A stretch of 64,000 bases of DNA from Ramlibacter sp. WS9 (GTDB taxonomy: Bacteria > Pseudomonadota > Gammaproteobacteria > Burkholderiales > Burkholderiaceae_C), in NCBI RefSeq assembly GCF_003797765.1, contig NZ_RKMB01000030.1, positions 1-64,000 of the forward strand, written 5' to 3'. Every line of letters starts with the position of its first letter. Position 1 is the stretch's first letter. Shown piece by piece: positions 33,176-43,938 of this stretch. The notes under the pieces are model-generated. The model saw nothing but the letters and a program-made list of their open reading frames with translations. It was not told the origin of the DNA and ran no database searches. The translations under genes and the position numbers were made by a program.

Positions 33176-34176
33176 GCGCGCATTACCGTTCCATTTTCAC
33201 GGCCGGGCTGTTCAAGGGCCGGATCGCTGTGGTCACCGGCGGCGGCTCGGGCATCGGCCGCTGCATCGCGCACGAGCTCGCGTCGCTGGGCGCGCATGTC
33301 GTGCTCATCGGGCGCAACCTGGACAAGTTGTTCGACGTGGCCGGCGAGATCGTTGCCGACGGCGGCCTCTCGAGTTTCCACGCCTGCGACATCCGCGACG
33401 AGGAGGCCGTGAAGAACACGGTGCAGGCCATGATCGCGGTGCACGGGCGCGTCGACATGCTGGTGAACAACGCGGGCGGGCAGTACATCACCCCGCTCGA
33501 GGCGATCAGCGCCAAGGGCTGGGAGGCCGTGCTGAACACCAACCTCACCGGCGGCTTTTTGATGGCGCGGGAATGCTACCTGCAGTCGATGCAGCAGCAC
33601 GGCGGCTCGGTCGTGAACATCGTGGCCGACATGTGGGGCTCGATGCCGAACATGGGCCACAGCGGCGCGGCCCGCGCGGGCATGGTGAGCTTCACGGAGA
33701 CGGCGGCGGCCGAATGGGCGCACAGCGGTGTGCGGGTCAATGCAGTCGCGCCGGGCTACATCGCGTCCAGCGGCATGGACCACTACCCGCCTGAAGCCGG
33801 CCCCATGCTGCGCGAAATGCGCAAGACCGTGCCGCTGGGGCGCTTCGGCACCGAGGCGGAGACATCGGCGGCGGTGGTGTTCCTGCTCAGCCCGGCGGCG
33901 AACTTCATCAGTGGCGAAGTGTTGCGCGTCGATGGCGCGCGGCCGCAGGTGCGCATGGGATGGCCGATGAAGATGCCCGACGAGGCCGCGCAGGGGCGGG
34001 ACGCGGTGAAGGCGTTCGATGGGTTTCATCGGGCCCAAACACCGAAGGTGTTTTCCGAGCCTTTGCCGAAAGTGTTTCAGCAGAACCCTCACCCTAACCC
34101 TCTCCCAGAGGGAGAGGGGACAAAGCCCTCGGGTGAGGCTGTTACTCCCTCTCCCTCTGGGAGAGGGCAGGGGTGA
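33172..34176 (+). CDS. SDR-family oxidoreductase, peroxisomal trans-2-enoyl-CoA-reductase-like, with repeat-derived tail
   Basis: A 334-residue short-chain dehydrogenase with the cofactor motif TGGGSGIG and the NNAGG motif. At the active-site position the sequence reads HSGAARAGM instead of the usual YxxSK, the same replacement seen in PECR-type enoyl-CoA reductases. It probably acts on an enoyl-CoA or a terpenoid alcohol or ketone. The last 30 residues (from about NPHPNPLPEGEG) are encoded by a dispersed repeat, so the native C-terminus was extended. A good ribosome site (ggggagg) precedes the start. Confidence 0.87.
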   Translation: MSAHYRSIFTAGLFKGRIAVVTGGGSGIGRCIAHELASLGAHVVLIGRNLDKLFDVAGEIVADGGLSSFHACDIRDEEAVKNTVQAMIAVHGRVDMLVNNAGGQYITPLEAISAKGWEAVLNTNLTGGFLMARECYLQSMQQHGGSVVNIVADMWGSMPNMGHSGAARAGMVSFTETAAAEWAHSGVRVNAVAPGYIASSGMDHYPPEAGPMLREMRKTVPLGRFGTEAETSAAVVFLLSPAANFISGEVLRVDGARPQVRMGWPMKMPDEAAQGRDAVKAFDGFHRAQTPKVFSEPLPKVFQQNPHPNPLPEGEGTKPSGEAVTPSPSGRGQG

Positions 34177-34179
34177 GGG
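34086..34179. repeat. Dispersed two-armed repeat (ctctcccagagggagag type)
   Basis: A 94-bp element with complementary ends (ccctcaccctaaccctctcc on the left, the complement of its diverged form on the right) and inner hairpins. This is a repeat type widespread in proteobacterial genomes. It encodes the C-terminal tail of the SDR and ends 2 bp before the carboxylase start, where its terminal gtgaggg can serve as the ribosome binding site. Confidence 0.88.
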
Positions 34180-34181
34180 CA

Positions 34182-35828
34182 ATGCCGGCTTACCAATCCA
34201 GCTGGAACACGCAGAGCCCACTCGCGCAGCAGCGCCGCGAGGCCATGCTCGCGCGCATCGCGCAGATGCGGGCGCTGGAAGGCCGCGCCGCCGCGGCATC
34301 GGCGAAGTCCAAACCCGTGTTCGACAAGCGCGGGCAATTGCTCCCGCGTGAGCGCGTGGCGTTGCTGCTCGATGCGGGCACGCCCTACCTGCCGCTGTGC
34401 TCGCTCGCCGGCTACATGCAGGACACCAAGGACGCAGAGCAGTCGGTGCCGGGCGGCGGCATCGTCGCGGGCATCGGCTTTGTCAGTGGCGTGCGCTGCA
34501 TGGTGGTGGCGAGCGACTCGGGCATCGATGCCGGCGCGATCCAGCCCATGGGCCTGGACAAGATCCTGCGCGTGCAGGAACTGGCGCTGCAGAACAAGCT
34601 GCCTTTCATTCACCTCGTGGAGAGCGCAGGCGCCAACCTGATGCGCTACCGCGTCGAGGGTTTCGTGCATGGGGGCTCGCTGTTTCGCAACCTGGCGCGG
34701 CTGTCGGCGGCGGGCATTCCGGTCATCACCGTGCAGCATGGCTCAGGCACCGCGGGCGGCGCATACATGCCGGGGCTGTCAGACGTCGTGGTGATGGTGC
34801 GCAAGCGCTCGCGCGCGTTTCTCGCGGGGCCTCCGTTGCTCATGGCTGCGACGGGTGAGGTCGCGACCGAGGAAGAATTGGGCGGCGCGGAAATGCACAC
34901 GGCGGTGTCGGGATTGGGTGAGTACCTGGCCGAGGACGACCGGCAGGCGTTGGGGATTGCGCGGGAGATTTTGGCGGCGTCGTTCCCGCGGAGGCGGGAA
35001 CCCAAGGCGTCCATGAATTCGGAAGCCTTGGATCCCCGCCTCCGCGGGGATGACGCATTGCGCAGGGATGACGCGATGCTCACCCTCGTCCCCACCAACC
35101 TGCGCGAACCGGTCGACATGCGCGAGATCATCGCGCGCATCGTCGACGGCGCGGACATGCTGGAATTCAAGCCGCTGTACGGCGCGGCGACGGTGTGCGC
35201 GCAGGCGCGCATCGAGGGCCATGCCGTCGGCATCATCACCAACAACGGCCCGATCGACGTGGCCGGCGCCAACAAGGCAACCCACTTCATCCAGCTCATG
35301 TGCCAGCTGGGCCACCCGCTCATCTACCTGCAGAACACCACCGGCTACATGGTGGGCAAGGAGAGCGAGCAGGGCGGGATGATCAAGCATGGCAGCAAGA
35401 TGATCCAGGCCGTGACGAACGCCACCGTGCCGCAGATCACCATCCAGTGCGGCGCGTCATTCGGTGCGGGCAACTACGGCATGTGCGGGCGCGGCTATGC
35501 GCCGCGCTTTCTCTTCAGCTGGCCGAGCGCGAAGACGGCGGTGATGGGTGGCGAGCAGGCGGCTCGCACCATGCAGATCGTCACCGAGGCCGGGCTGGCT
35601 CGCAAAGGCCTCACGACCGACCCTGCGCAATCGAAGGCGCAGTTCGACAAGATCGTAGCGATGTTCGAGGCGCAGGCCGACGCGTTCTACACGTCCGGCC
35701 TGCTGCTCGACGATGGCGTGATCGACCCGCGCGACACGCGCCCGGTGCTGGCGTTCTGCCTGGACACGTGCGCGGAGGCGGAGCAGAAGCAGTTGCGGCC
35801 CATGCAGTTTGGCGTCGCGCGAATGTAG
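34182..35828 (+). CDS. Geranyl-CoA/methylcrotonyl-CoA carboxylase beta subunit (AtuC-like)
   Basis: A 548-residue biotin-dependent carboxyltransferase. Both crotonase-like halves are present, with LVESAGANLMRYRVEGFVHG, GSGTAGGAYMPGLSD, and in the second half QNTTGYMVGKESEQGGMIKHGSKM, SFGAGNYGMCGRGY and AVMGGEQAA. The segment KHGSKMIQAVTNA and RFLFSWPSAKTAVMGG fit AtuC-type geranyl-CoA carboxylase better than LiuB, from memory of the families. Residues about 266-297 are encoded by an inserted palindromic repeat (PRRREPKAS, LDPRLRGDD) in the hinge between domains, which keeps frame. It works with the alpha subunit two genes downstream. Confidence 0.85.
   Translation: MPAYQSSWNTQSPLAQQRREAMLARIAQMRALEGRAAAASAKSKPVFDKRGQLLPRERVALLLDAGTPYLPLCSLAGYMQDTKDAEQSVPGGGIVAGIGFVSGVRCMVVASDSGIDAGAIQPMGLDKILRVQELALQNKLPFIHLVESAGANLMRYRVEGFVHGGSLFRNLARLSAAGIPVITVQHGSGTAGGAYMPGLSDVVVMVRKRSRAFLAGPPLLMAATGEVATEEELGGAEMHTAVSGLGEYLAEDDRQALGIAREILAASFPRRREPKASMNSEALDPRLRGDDALRRDDAMLTLVPTNLREPVDMREIIARIVDGADMLEFKPLYGAATVCAQARIEGHAVGIITNNGPIDVAGANKATHFIQLMCQLGHPLIYLQNTTGYMVGKESEQGGMIKHGSKMIQAVTNATVPQITIQCGASFGAGNYGMCGRGYAPRFLFSWPSAKTAVMGGEQAARTMQIVTEAGLARKGLTTDPAQSKAQFDKIVAMFEAQADAFYTSGLLLDDGVIDPRDTRPVLAFCLDTCAEAEQKQLRPMQFGVARM
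34978..35055. repeat. Palindromic repeat inserted in frame inside the carboxylase beta gene
   Basis: Two inverted copies of a cgtc-nn-cccgcggaggcggg unit bracket a 30-bp centre, each copy with its own hairpin (ttcccgcggaggcgggaa and ccccgcctccgcgggg). This is a typical betaproteobacterial intergenic repeat, but here it lies within a coding sequence and is read through in an open frame. Confidence 0.9.
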
Positions 35829-35840
35829 TTGGAGACAAGA

Positions 35841-37010
35841 ATGCAATACACCCACGAACACCTCGAGATCCAGAAAACCCTCAAGCGCTTCATCGACGAA
35901 GAGGTGAACCCGCATGTCGACGAGTGGGAAGCCGCGGAGATCTTCCCCGCGCACCAGGTCTTCAAGCGGCTGGGCGAGTTGGGGCTGCTCGGCCTCACCA
36001 AGCCCGAGGAATACGGCGGTGCAGGCCTGGACTATTCCTACGCCATGGCGATGGCCGAAGCGCTCGGCCACACGCACTGCGGCGGCGTGCCGATGGCCAT
36101 CGGCGTGCAGACGGACATGGCGACGCCGGCGCTGGCGCGCTTCGGCAGCGACGAGTTGCGCAAGCAGTTCCTCGCACCCGCCATCGCGGGCGAGATGGTC
36201 GCCTGCATCGGTGTCAGCGAACCCGGTGCGGGCAGCGACGTCGCGGGCATCAAGAGCCGCGCCGTGAAAGACGGTGACGACTATGTCATCACCGGCCAGA
36301 AGATGTGGATCACCAACAGCCTGCAGGCCGACTGGATGTGCATGCTGGTCAATACCGGGGAGGGGCCGGCCCACAAGAACAAGTCGCTCGTCATCGTGCC
36401 GATGCGCGACGGTCCAAACGGCAAATTGACGAAGGGCATATCGGTCGCGCAGAAGATCAGGAAGATCGGCATGAATTCGTCCGACACCGGCCTCATCTAC
36501 TTCGACGAAGTGCGCGTGCCGCAGCGTTACCGCATCGGCGGCGAGGGCCAGGGCTTCATCTACCAGATGCAGCAGTTCCAGGAAGAGCGACTGTGGGCCG
36601 CGGCGAGCTGCCTGCAATCGCTCTCCAACTGCATCGGCTGGACCATCGAATGGGCGCAGGAACGCAAACTGTTCGGTGCTTCGCTCGCCGACCAGCAGTG
36701 GGTGCAGTTCAAGTTGGCGGAGTACAAGACCGAGGTGGAGTCGTTGCGCGCGCTGACGTACCGCGCGTGCGAGATGTATGTGGGCGGGCAAGACGTGCTG
36801 GAGCTGGCGTCGATGGCGAAGCTGAAGGCCGGGCGCCTCAATCGCATCATTCCCGACGGCTGCCTGCAGTTCTGGGGCGGCATGGGCTACACGTGGGAGA
36901 ACAAGGTCTCGCGCATGTTCCGCGACGGCCGCCTGGGTTCGATCGGCGGCGGCGCGGACGAAGTGATGCTGGGCATCCTCGCCAAGATCATGGGTGTCGC
37001 CAAAAGATGA
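35841..37010 (+). CDS. Acyl-CoA dehydrogenase, citronellyl-CoA dehydrogenase-like (AtuD-like)
   Basis: A 389-residue FAD acyl-CoA dehydrogenase starting at ATG 35841, with ggaga 6 bp upstream. Family signatures include EPGAGSDVAGI, MWITNSLQADW, and the C-terminal QFWGGMGYTWENKVSRMFRD and GGGADEVML. The run GGVPMAIGVQTDMATPALA is, as I recall, typical of AtuD. It introduces a double bond into a branched acyl-CoA before carboxylation. It lies between the two carboxylase subunits, as in atu/liu-type clusters. Confidence 0.85.
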   Translation: MQYTHEHLEIQKTLKRFIDEEVNPHVDEWEAAEIFPAHQVFKRLGELGLLGLTKPEEYGGAGLDYSYAMAMAEALGHTHCGGVPMAIGVQTDMATPALARFGSDELRKQFLAPAIAGEMVACIGVSEPGAGSDVAGIKSRAVKDGDDYVITGQKMWITNSLQADWMCMLVNTGEGPAHKNKSLVIVPMRDGPNGKLTKGISVAQKIRKIGMNSSDTGLIYFDEVRVPQRYRIGGEGQGFIYQMQQFQEERLWAAASCLQSLSNCIGWTIEWAQERKLFGASLADQQWVQFKLAEYKTEVESLRALTYRACEMYVGGQDVLELASMAKLKAGRLNRIIPDGCLQFWGGMGYTWENKVSRMFRDGRLGSIGGGADEVMLGILAKIMGVAKR

Positions 37011-37090
37011 CTCCCCCCCGAAGCGTCCTACGGCCGCCTCCCCCTCAAGGGGGCAACGCCAGCGGCCCGGCAAAGCCGGTTCCGCGGCGT
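37007..37090 (+). repeat. Dispersed repeat type A, copy 2
   Basis: An 84-bp copy of the element also at 21204 and 50290. It begins in the stop codon of the acyl-CoA dehydrogenase gene and ends 15 bp before the carboxylase alpha start, so it forms nearly the whole spacer inside this operon. Confidence 0.88.
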
Positions 37091-37104
37091 TCGCTGGAGA
37101 AGTC

Positions 37105-38993
<1,889 letters not shown>

Positions 38994-38997
<4 letters not shown>

Positions 38998-40154
38998 ACG
39001 CCGAATTGCAGGAGGACGTGGCTGCGCTCGCCCATACCGTCAAGCGCTTCACGCTGGAGCGCATCGCGCAGCAGGTCGCGGCGTGGGACGAAGCGGGCGA
39101 GTTCCCGCGCTCGCTGTACGAAGAAGTGGCGCAGCTCGGCTTGCTGGGCCTGGGCTATCCCGAAGCACTGGGTGGCACACCGGCGCCGTTCGCGCTGCGC
39201 AATGCGGTATCGACCACGATGGCGCGCTACGGCGGCAGCGGCGGTGTGATGGCCGGCCTGTTCTCGCTCAACATTGGCTTGCCGCCCGTGCTGCGCCATG
39301 GTTCCGCCGACGTGCAGCAGGAAGTGATTCCGCCGGTGCTGCGCGGCGAGAAGATCGCCGCGCTGGCCATCACCGAGCCCGGCGGCGGCTCCGACGTTGC
39401 CAGCCTGCGCACGACCGCGCGGCGTGACGGCGGCGACTGGGTGATCGATGGCGAGAAGGTCTTCATCACGTCAGGCATTCGCGCCGACTGGATCACGATG
39501 GCGGTGCGCACGGGAGAGCCAGGAGCCAGAGGAGCAGGCGGCATCTCGATGATCCTGGTCCCCGGGGACGTCGCCGGCCTCTCACGCACCGCACTCGACA
39601 AGATGGGCTGGTGGTGTTCCGACACGGCGCACCTGCGCATGGACCAAGTGCGTGTTCCCGCGCGCTACCTGCTCGGCGAAGAGGGCAGCGGCTTCAAGAT
39701 CATCATGAGCAACTTCAACGGCGAGCGGCTGGGCATGTCGGCGATGGCGCTGGGATTCGCGCAGGCCTGCTACGACGAGGCGCTGGACTGGGCGCGCCAG
39801 CGCAAGACCTTCGGCAGCGCGCTGGTGGAAAAGCAGGTGATCCGCCACAAACTGGTCGACATGCAGATGCGCATCGCTTCCACCGAGGCATGGCTCGATG
39901 CCGTGACGGCGCTGGCCGACGAAGGGAAATTGGAATCTGACCCCCATTGTGTAGCGCAGGTCTGCATGCTGAAAAACCACGCCACGCAGGCAATGCAGTT
40001 CTGCGCCGACCAGGCCGTGCAGATCCTGGGCGGCATGGGCTTCATGCGCGGGACGAAGAGCGAGCGGATCTACCGCGAGGTGAAGGTCATGATGATCGGC
40101 GGCGGCGCCGAAGAGATCATGAAGGACCTGGCCGCGAGACAATTGGGACTATGA
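38994..40154 (+). CDS. Acyl-CoA dehydrogenase (second in the operon)
   Basis: A 386-residue acyl-CoA dehydrogenase with ITEPGGGSDVASLRT, VFITSGIRADW, MSNFNGERLGMSAMALG and a C-terminal QILGGMGFMRGTKSERIYRE. It is clearly distinct from the dehydrogenase three kb upstream and more like the general short/branched-chain type. Start and stop overlap its neighbours by 4 bp, so it is translated as part of the operon. The substrate may be the downstream acyl-CoA of the same pathway. Confidence 0.88.
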
Positions 40155-40630
40155 AAAATCCACCAGCGGCTGTCGAGTTCGAGCCCGAGTTCATCGCGGG
40201 CCTGAAGCAGATGTTCGAAGAGAAGATCGTCTTCAACCGCGTGCTGGGGCTGAAGATCACCAGCCTCAAGCCCGAGCGCGTGGTGGGGCGTATCGACATG
40301 AAGCCGGACCTCATTGGTCACTTCGCGCACAACCGCATCCATGGCGGCGTGATCAGCGCGGGGCTCGACGCGATGGGCGGCCTGGCGGTGATGGCCGCCA
40401 TCGGCGCGCGCCACATGGATGAGCCGCCGTTGCAGCGCCTGCACCGCTTTGCCAAGTTGGGGACGATCGACCTGCGGGTGGATTATTTGCGGCCGGGGAT
40501 CAGCGACCACTTCGAGCTGCACGCGCAGGTGCTGCGCCTCGGCTCTCGCGTGGCGTCGACCCGCATGGAGTTCTACGGCGCCGACGGCAGCTTGATGTCG
40601 AGCGGGGCGGCGGCGTACATCATCTCCTGA
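40151..40630 (+). CDS. PaaI-type hotdog thioesterase
   Basis: A 159-residue hotdog protein with the PaaI/YigI pattern GHFAHNRIHGGVISAGLDAMGG followed by beta strands TIDLRVDYLRPG and SRVASTRMEFY. It hydrolyses an acyl-CoA, probably to release CoA from dead-end intermediates. Last gene of the operon, with a 4-bp overlap at the start. Confidence 0.85.
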   Translation: MKNPPAAVEFEPEFIAGLKQMFEEKIVFNRVLGLKITSLKPERVVGRIDMKPDLIGHFAHNRIHGGVISAGLDAMGGLAVMAAIGARHMDEPPLQRLHRFAKLGTIDLRVDYLRPGISDHFELHAQVLRLGSRVASTRMEFYGADGSLMSSGAAAYIIS

Positions 40631-40682
40631 ACCCCCGGAGGGCGGGCTATAGTGTGCGGACCCTTCACCTTCAGGAGCTCAC

Positions 40683-41387
40683 ATGCCCAAATTCGGTTTT
40701 GACCAGGACGCGTTGATCGAACAATTCTCCCAGGCGTCCTCCCGACAGGGTGAAAGTTTGCGCAAGGCGGTGCAGGAGGCGACGCTCAAGGCGCTTCAAG
40801 GCCGCGAGCTCACCTTGAAGAACATCAAGGACGTGGTCAAGCAGGTCAGCGGGGCCGCGGCCCAGGGCGCGGGCCAGAACCCGATGGGCGCCGCGCAGAT
40901 GGAGCCGCTGCTGGCCAAGGCCATCGCCGGCATGGACGCGGCGCTGCTGCAGGCCGTGGAAGCCAATCGCCGCGCGCTCACGCAATTGATGGAATACGGT
41001 GCGGGCCTGCGCGAGACGCAAGTCAAGAAGGCGCTGGGCGACATCGAGAAGATGGAAGACACCTTTTTCGACACGGTGCGCAAGGCCGTGGCGGGTGCCG
41101 GTGCCAACCCCCTGCAGGACGCGTGGAGCCAGGCACTGGACAAGCTGCAGGTCAAGGGCAGCGGCATGGGCGCGCATGCCACACAGACCATCGAGCAGCT
41201 CACCGACCAGGCCCAGACCGCGCTGCGCGAAGGCCGCGCCACCGGCCTGAAGGCCGCGCAGACGCTGCTGGACAGCTACGCCGCCTTGGCCAGCGGTGTG
41301 CTGATCGGCATGGCGCAGGGCATGCAGGGCAGCGATGCGGGCGGCGATTCGGCTGAAGCCGAAGCCAAACCCAAGCGGCGCAAGTAG
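40683..41387 (+). CDS. Helical Ala-rich hypothetical protein, phasin-like in composition
   Basis: A 234-residue all-helical protein rich in Ala, Gln and Lys, with a Lys/Arg C-terminal tail (EAKPKRRK). The sequence contains long amphipathic stretches such as ELTLKNIKDVVKQVSGAAAQG and TQTIEQLTDQAQTALREGR. It may belong to a Burkholderiales family of unknown function (DUF6781-like, from memory). Composition is like phasins but no phasin motif was verified. It has its own ribosome site (caggag) 52 bp after the thioesterase. Confidence 0.7.
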   Translation: MPKFGFDQDALIEQFSQASSRQGESLRKAVQEATLKALQGRELTLKNIKDVVKQVSGAAAQGAGQNPMGAAQMEPLLAKAIAGMDAALLQAVEANRRALTQLMEYGAGLRETQVKKALGDIEKMEDTFFDTVRKAVAGAGANPLQDAWSQALDKLQVKGSGMGAHATQTIEQLTDQAQTALREGRATGLKAAQTLLDSYAALASGVLIGMAQGMQGSDAGGDSAEAEAKPKRRK

Positions 41388-41412
41388 GCAGTCATTGCTC
41401 CGGCATGACAAG

Positions 41413-42504
41413 CTAGCGTTTCTTCGTGACCGCCTGCTCCTGCCGGACTTCAACAAAGATCGCCCACGTTGCGATGAAAATCGCGGCGATCACCGGCCCG
41501 ATCACGAAGCCGTTCAGACCGAATGCGGCCAGGCCGCCCAGCGTGGCGATGAGCACCAGGTAGTCGGGCATGCGCGTTTCCTTGCCCACCAGGATGGGCC
41601 GCAGGACGTTGTCCACCAGGCCGATCACCAGCACGCCCCAGACGGCCAGGCCGATTCCTGACCCCAGCGCACCGGTGGACAGCAGGTAAATGGCCACCGG
41701 GCCCCACACCATGGCCGCGCCCACGGCGGGCAGCAGCGACAGCAGCGCCATCAGCGCGCCCCACAGGAGCGGGCCGCTGATGTCCAGGAACCAGAAGGCC
41801 AGGCCGCCCAGCGTGCCTTGCACCAGGGCCACCACGACGTTGCCTTTGACCGTGGCGCGCACCACGGTGGCGAATTGCTGCAGCAGGCGCCGGGTGTGCT
41901 TGGGCTCCAGCGGCAGGGCGCGCGCGGCCTGGGCGGAAAGCTCCTTGCCGTCGCGCAGCAGGAAGAACAGCAGGTAGAGCATCACGAACAGGTTGACCAC
42001 GAACTCCAGCGTGTTCTGGCCGATGCTGAAGGCGCGCGAGGTGATCGCCTGGCTGCTCTTGCCCAGCGCGTCGACCAGCCTGCGCTGGACTTCGGCCAGG
42101 TCCGCCAGGCCGAAGCGTTCCAGCGCGGTGCGCACCCACGACGGCAACGCGTCGATGCCCCGCTGAAAATACTGGCCAAGCTGGATGTCGCCGGTCTTGA
42201 ATCGCTCGTAGAAAGCGCCGGCCTCCTGGGTCACGGATGCGACCAGCAGCGCCATCGGAAGCAGCACGCTGACGACGATCACCATCAGCGTGCCGAAGGC
42301 GGCCCAGCCCCGGCGGCCGCGCAACGCCCGCGCCGAGCGCTCCTGCAGCGGCGAAAAGACGATGGCCATGAACACCGCCCATGACACGGCGCCGGAAAGC
42401 GGCCACAGCACCACGGCGAAGAGCACCGAGACGATCAGCAGCAGCCACAGGAGGGCCTTGCTTTGCAGCAGAGGGGTGTTGAGCGGGTCGGGTGAGGATG
42501 ACAA
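41413..42504 (-). CDS. AI-2E/PerM-family transporter
   Basis: A membrane protein of about 363 residues with eight predicted helices and the family region FNLGGL-like replaced by TLGGLAAFGLNGFVIGPV near the C-terminus. The open frame extends to an ATG at 42594, but that codon lies inside the transcription terminator of the neighbouring gene, so a TTG at 42504 is the more likely start (inference). Family members are efflux or Na+/H+ antiport permeases, and the substrate is unknown. Confidence 0.8.
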   Translation of the reverse strand: MSSSPDPLNTPLLQSKALLWLLLIVSVLFAVVLWPLSGAVSWAVFMAIVFSPLQERSARALRGRRGWAAFGTLMVIVVSVLLPMALLVASVTQEAGAFYERFKTGDIQLGQYFQRGIDALPSWVRTALERFGLADLAEVQRRLVDALGKSSQAITSRAFSIGQNTLEFVVNLFVMLYLLFFLLRDGKELSAQAARALPLEPKHTRRLLQQFATVVRATVKGNVVVALVQGTLGGLAFWFLDISGPLLWGALMALLSLLPAVGAAMVWGPVAIYLLSTGALGSGIGLAVWGVLVIGLVDNVLRPILVGKETRMPDYLVLIATLGGLAAFGLNGFVIGPVIAAIFIATWAIFVEVRQEQAVTKKR

Positions 42505-42565
42505 ATGATCTCGCTTCGCGTGGATGACAAATGACAGATGGAGAGTATCACCGTCGATGCGGCAG

Positions 42566-42590
42566 AAAAAAGCCGCCCGGAGGCGGCTCT
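42566..42590 (-). terminator. Candidate Rho-independent terminator overlapping the PerM upstream region
   Basis: Stem agccgcc/ggcggct with loop cggag at 42571-42588. On the minus strand the stem is followed by six T (42565-42570). It lies 36 bp after the stop of the substrate-binding protein gene at 42626 and would end its transcript. Confidence 0.85.
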
Positions 42591-42625
42591 TCATTCATCT
42601 GTCATTCGTCATCTGTCATTGCCTC

Positions 42626-43795
42626 TCAGGGCTTGACGTAGTCCGACACGACTTTCCACTTGCCGTCGGTGATCTGCGACAGGCGCGAGAACTCGTTGCC
42701 CAGGCGCTTCTTGGGGCCGAACTTCGCTTCCGGGCTACCGAAGATGTCGGCCGGGAAGGACATGTTGTCCATGGTCTTGATGAAGTTGTCGGTGGTGAGA
42801 TTGGGGCCTGCCTTCAGGGCAGCGGCCGCGAACGAGTCAACCAGCTGGTAGCCGTAGACAGAGAACACCGTCGGGTCTTCATTGAACTTGGTCTTGTACT
42901 TGTTGGCCCAGAAGCGGATCTTGTCCGAGGCCTCGTCCAGGTACGGGTGCTGCGCGGTGTGCGTGGCGTACAGGCCATCCATCGCCTTGCCGCCCAGTTT
43001 GTGGATCAGGTCGGTGTAGGCGGCGCTGGAGCCGATGAAGGTGGGCGAAAAGCCCGTCTTGCGTGACTCGCCGATGGCGCCGATGGTCTCGCGGATGATG
43101 GTGCCCAGCACCACCAGGTCGCAGCCCGCGGCCTTCATCTTGGCGACCTGCGACGAGAAGTCGGTCGCGCCACGCTTGTAGCTGGTCTTCTCGATGAGCT
43201 CCATGTTGATCGCTTTCAAGCCCGCTTCGGCGCCGCGCATCACTTCCAGGCCGAACTCGTCGTCCTGGTACAGGGTGCAGACCTTCTTGGCGCCCTTGTC
43301 CTTGACCATCTTGGGCAACGCTGTGCGCATCTGGTCGTAGTAGGTGGCGGCGAAGGAGTACTTGAGGCGATGGAACGGCTCGTACATCTCACGCGCCGCG
43401 GTGACGGGGAACCAGTTGATCACGTTCTTTTCGAACTGCACGGGCATGGCGGCCATGTTTTGCGCCGTGCCGATGTGGCCGACCATCGCGAAGATCTTGT
43501 CCTGGTTGACCAGCTTCTGCGCGGCCAGCACGGCCTTCTTCGGGTCGTAGGCCGAGTCTTCGACGATCAGCTTGACCTTGCGGCCGTTGATGCCGCCCTG
43601 TTCGTTGAGCTCGTCCACACGCAGCATCATGCCCAGGCGCACCTGCTTGCCGAAACCGGCGATGGGGCCCGACAGGTCCTGGATGGAGCCCAGGGTGATT
43701 TCGGTCTTGCTCACGCCCTGGTTGGCGTTCTGGGCAGAGGCCGCGGCGGCGGACAGGGCCAGCACGGCGAGTGCGGCGGCGGTTTTGATCTTCAT
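42626..43795 (-). CDS. Branched-chain amino-acid ABC transporter substrate-binding protein (LivK-like) 3
   Basis: A 389-residue periplasmic binding protein with a signal peptide (ALAVLALSAAAASAQ) and the two-lobe Peripla_BP_6 pattern (GVSKTEITLGSIQDLSGPIAG, VGHIGTAQNMAAMPVQFEKN). It is close in sequence to the proteins at 43939 and 51451, so all three are recent paralogues. It probably delivers a branched amino acid or an aromatic or branched carboxylic acid to LivHMGF. Terminators before and after make it an independent transcript. Confidence 0.9.
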   Translation of the reverse strand: MKIKTAAALAVLALSAAAASAQNANQGVSKTEITLGSIQDLSGPIAGFGKQVRLGMMLRVDELNEQGGINGRKVKLIVEDSAYDPKKAVLAAQKLVNQDKIFAMVGHIGTAQNMAAMPVQFEKNVINWFPVTAAREMYEPFHRLKYSFAATYYDQMRTALPKMVKDKGAKKVCTLYQDDEFGLEVMRGAEAGLKAINMELIEKTSYKRGATDFSSQVAKMKAAGCDLVVLGTIIRETIGAIGESRKTGFSPTFIGSSAAYTDLIHKLGGKAMDGLYATHTAQHPYLDEASDKIRFWANKYKTKFNEDPTVFSVYGYQLVDSFAAAALKAGPNLTTDNFIKTMDNMSFPADIFGSPEAKFGPKKRLGNEFSRLSQITDGKWKVVSDYVKP

Positions 43796-43895
43796 TCTTT
43801 GTCTCCTGGCTACGTGAGGGATAACTCAACGCATTCTTCATCGCCAGCCCAGGGTGTCAAGCTGGCGTATTCACCTAAGAAGCAACCCGCAATGA

Positions 43896-43921
43896 AAAAG
43901 GCCGCCTGGAGGGGCGGCCTT
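43896..43921 (-). terminator. Rho-independent terminator after binding-protein gene 2
   Basis: Stem aaggccgcc/ggcggcctt at 43898-43921 with a short tggagg loop, with T residues following on the minus strand. It lies 18 bp past the stop at 43939 and separates the two binding-protein genes. Confidence 0.88.
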
Positions 43922-43938
43922 GGGTTTGGCGCGGTGAA

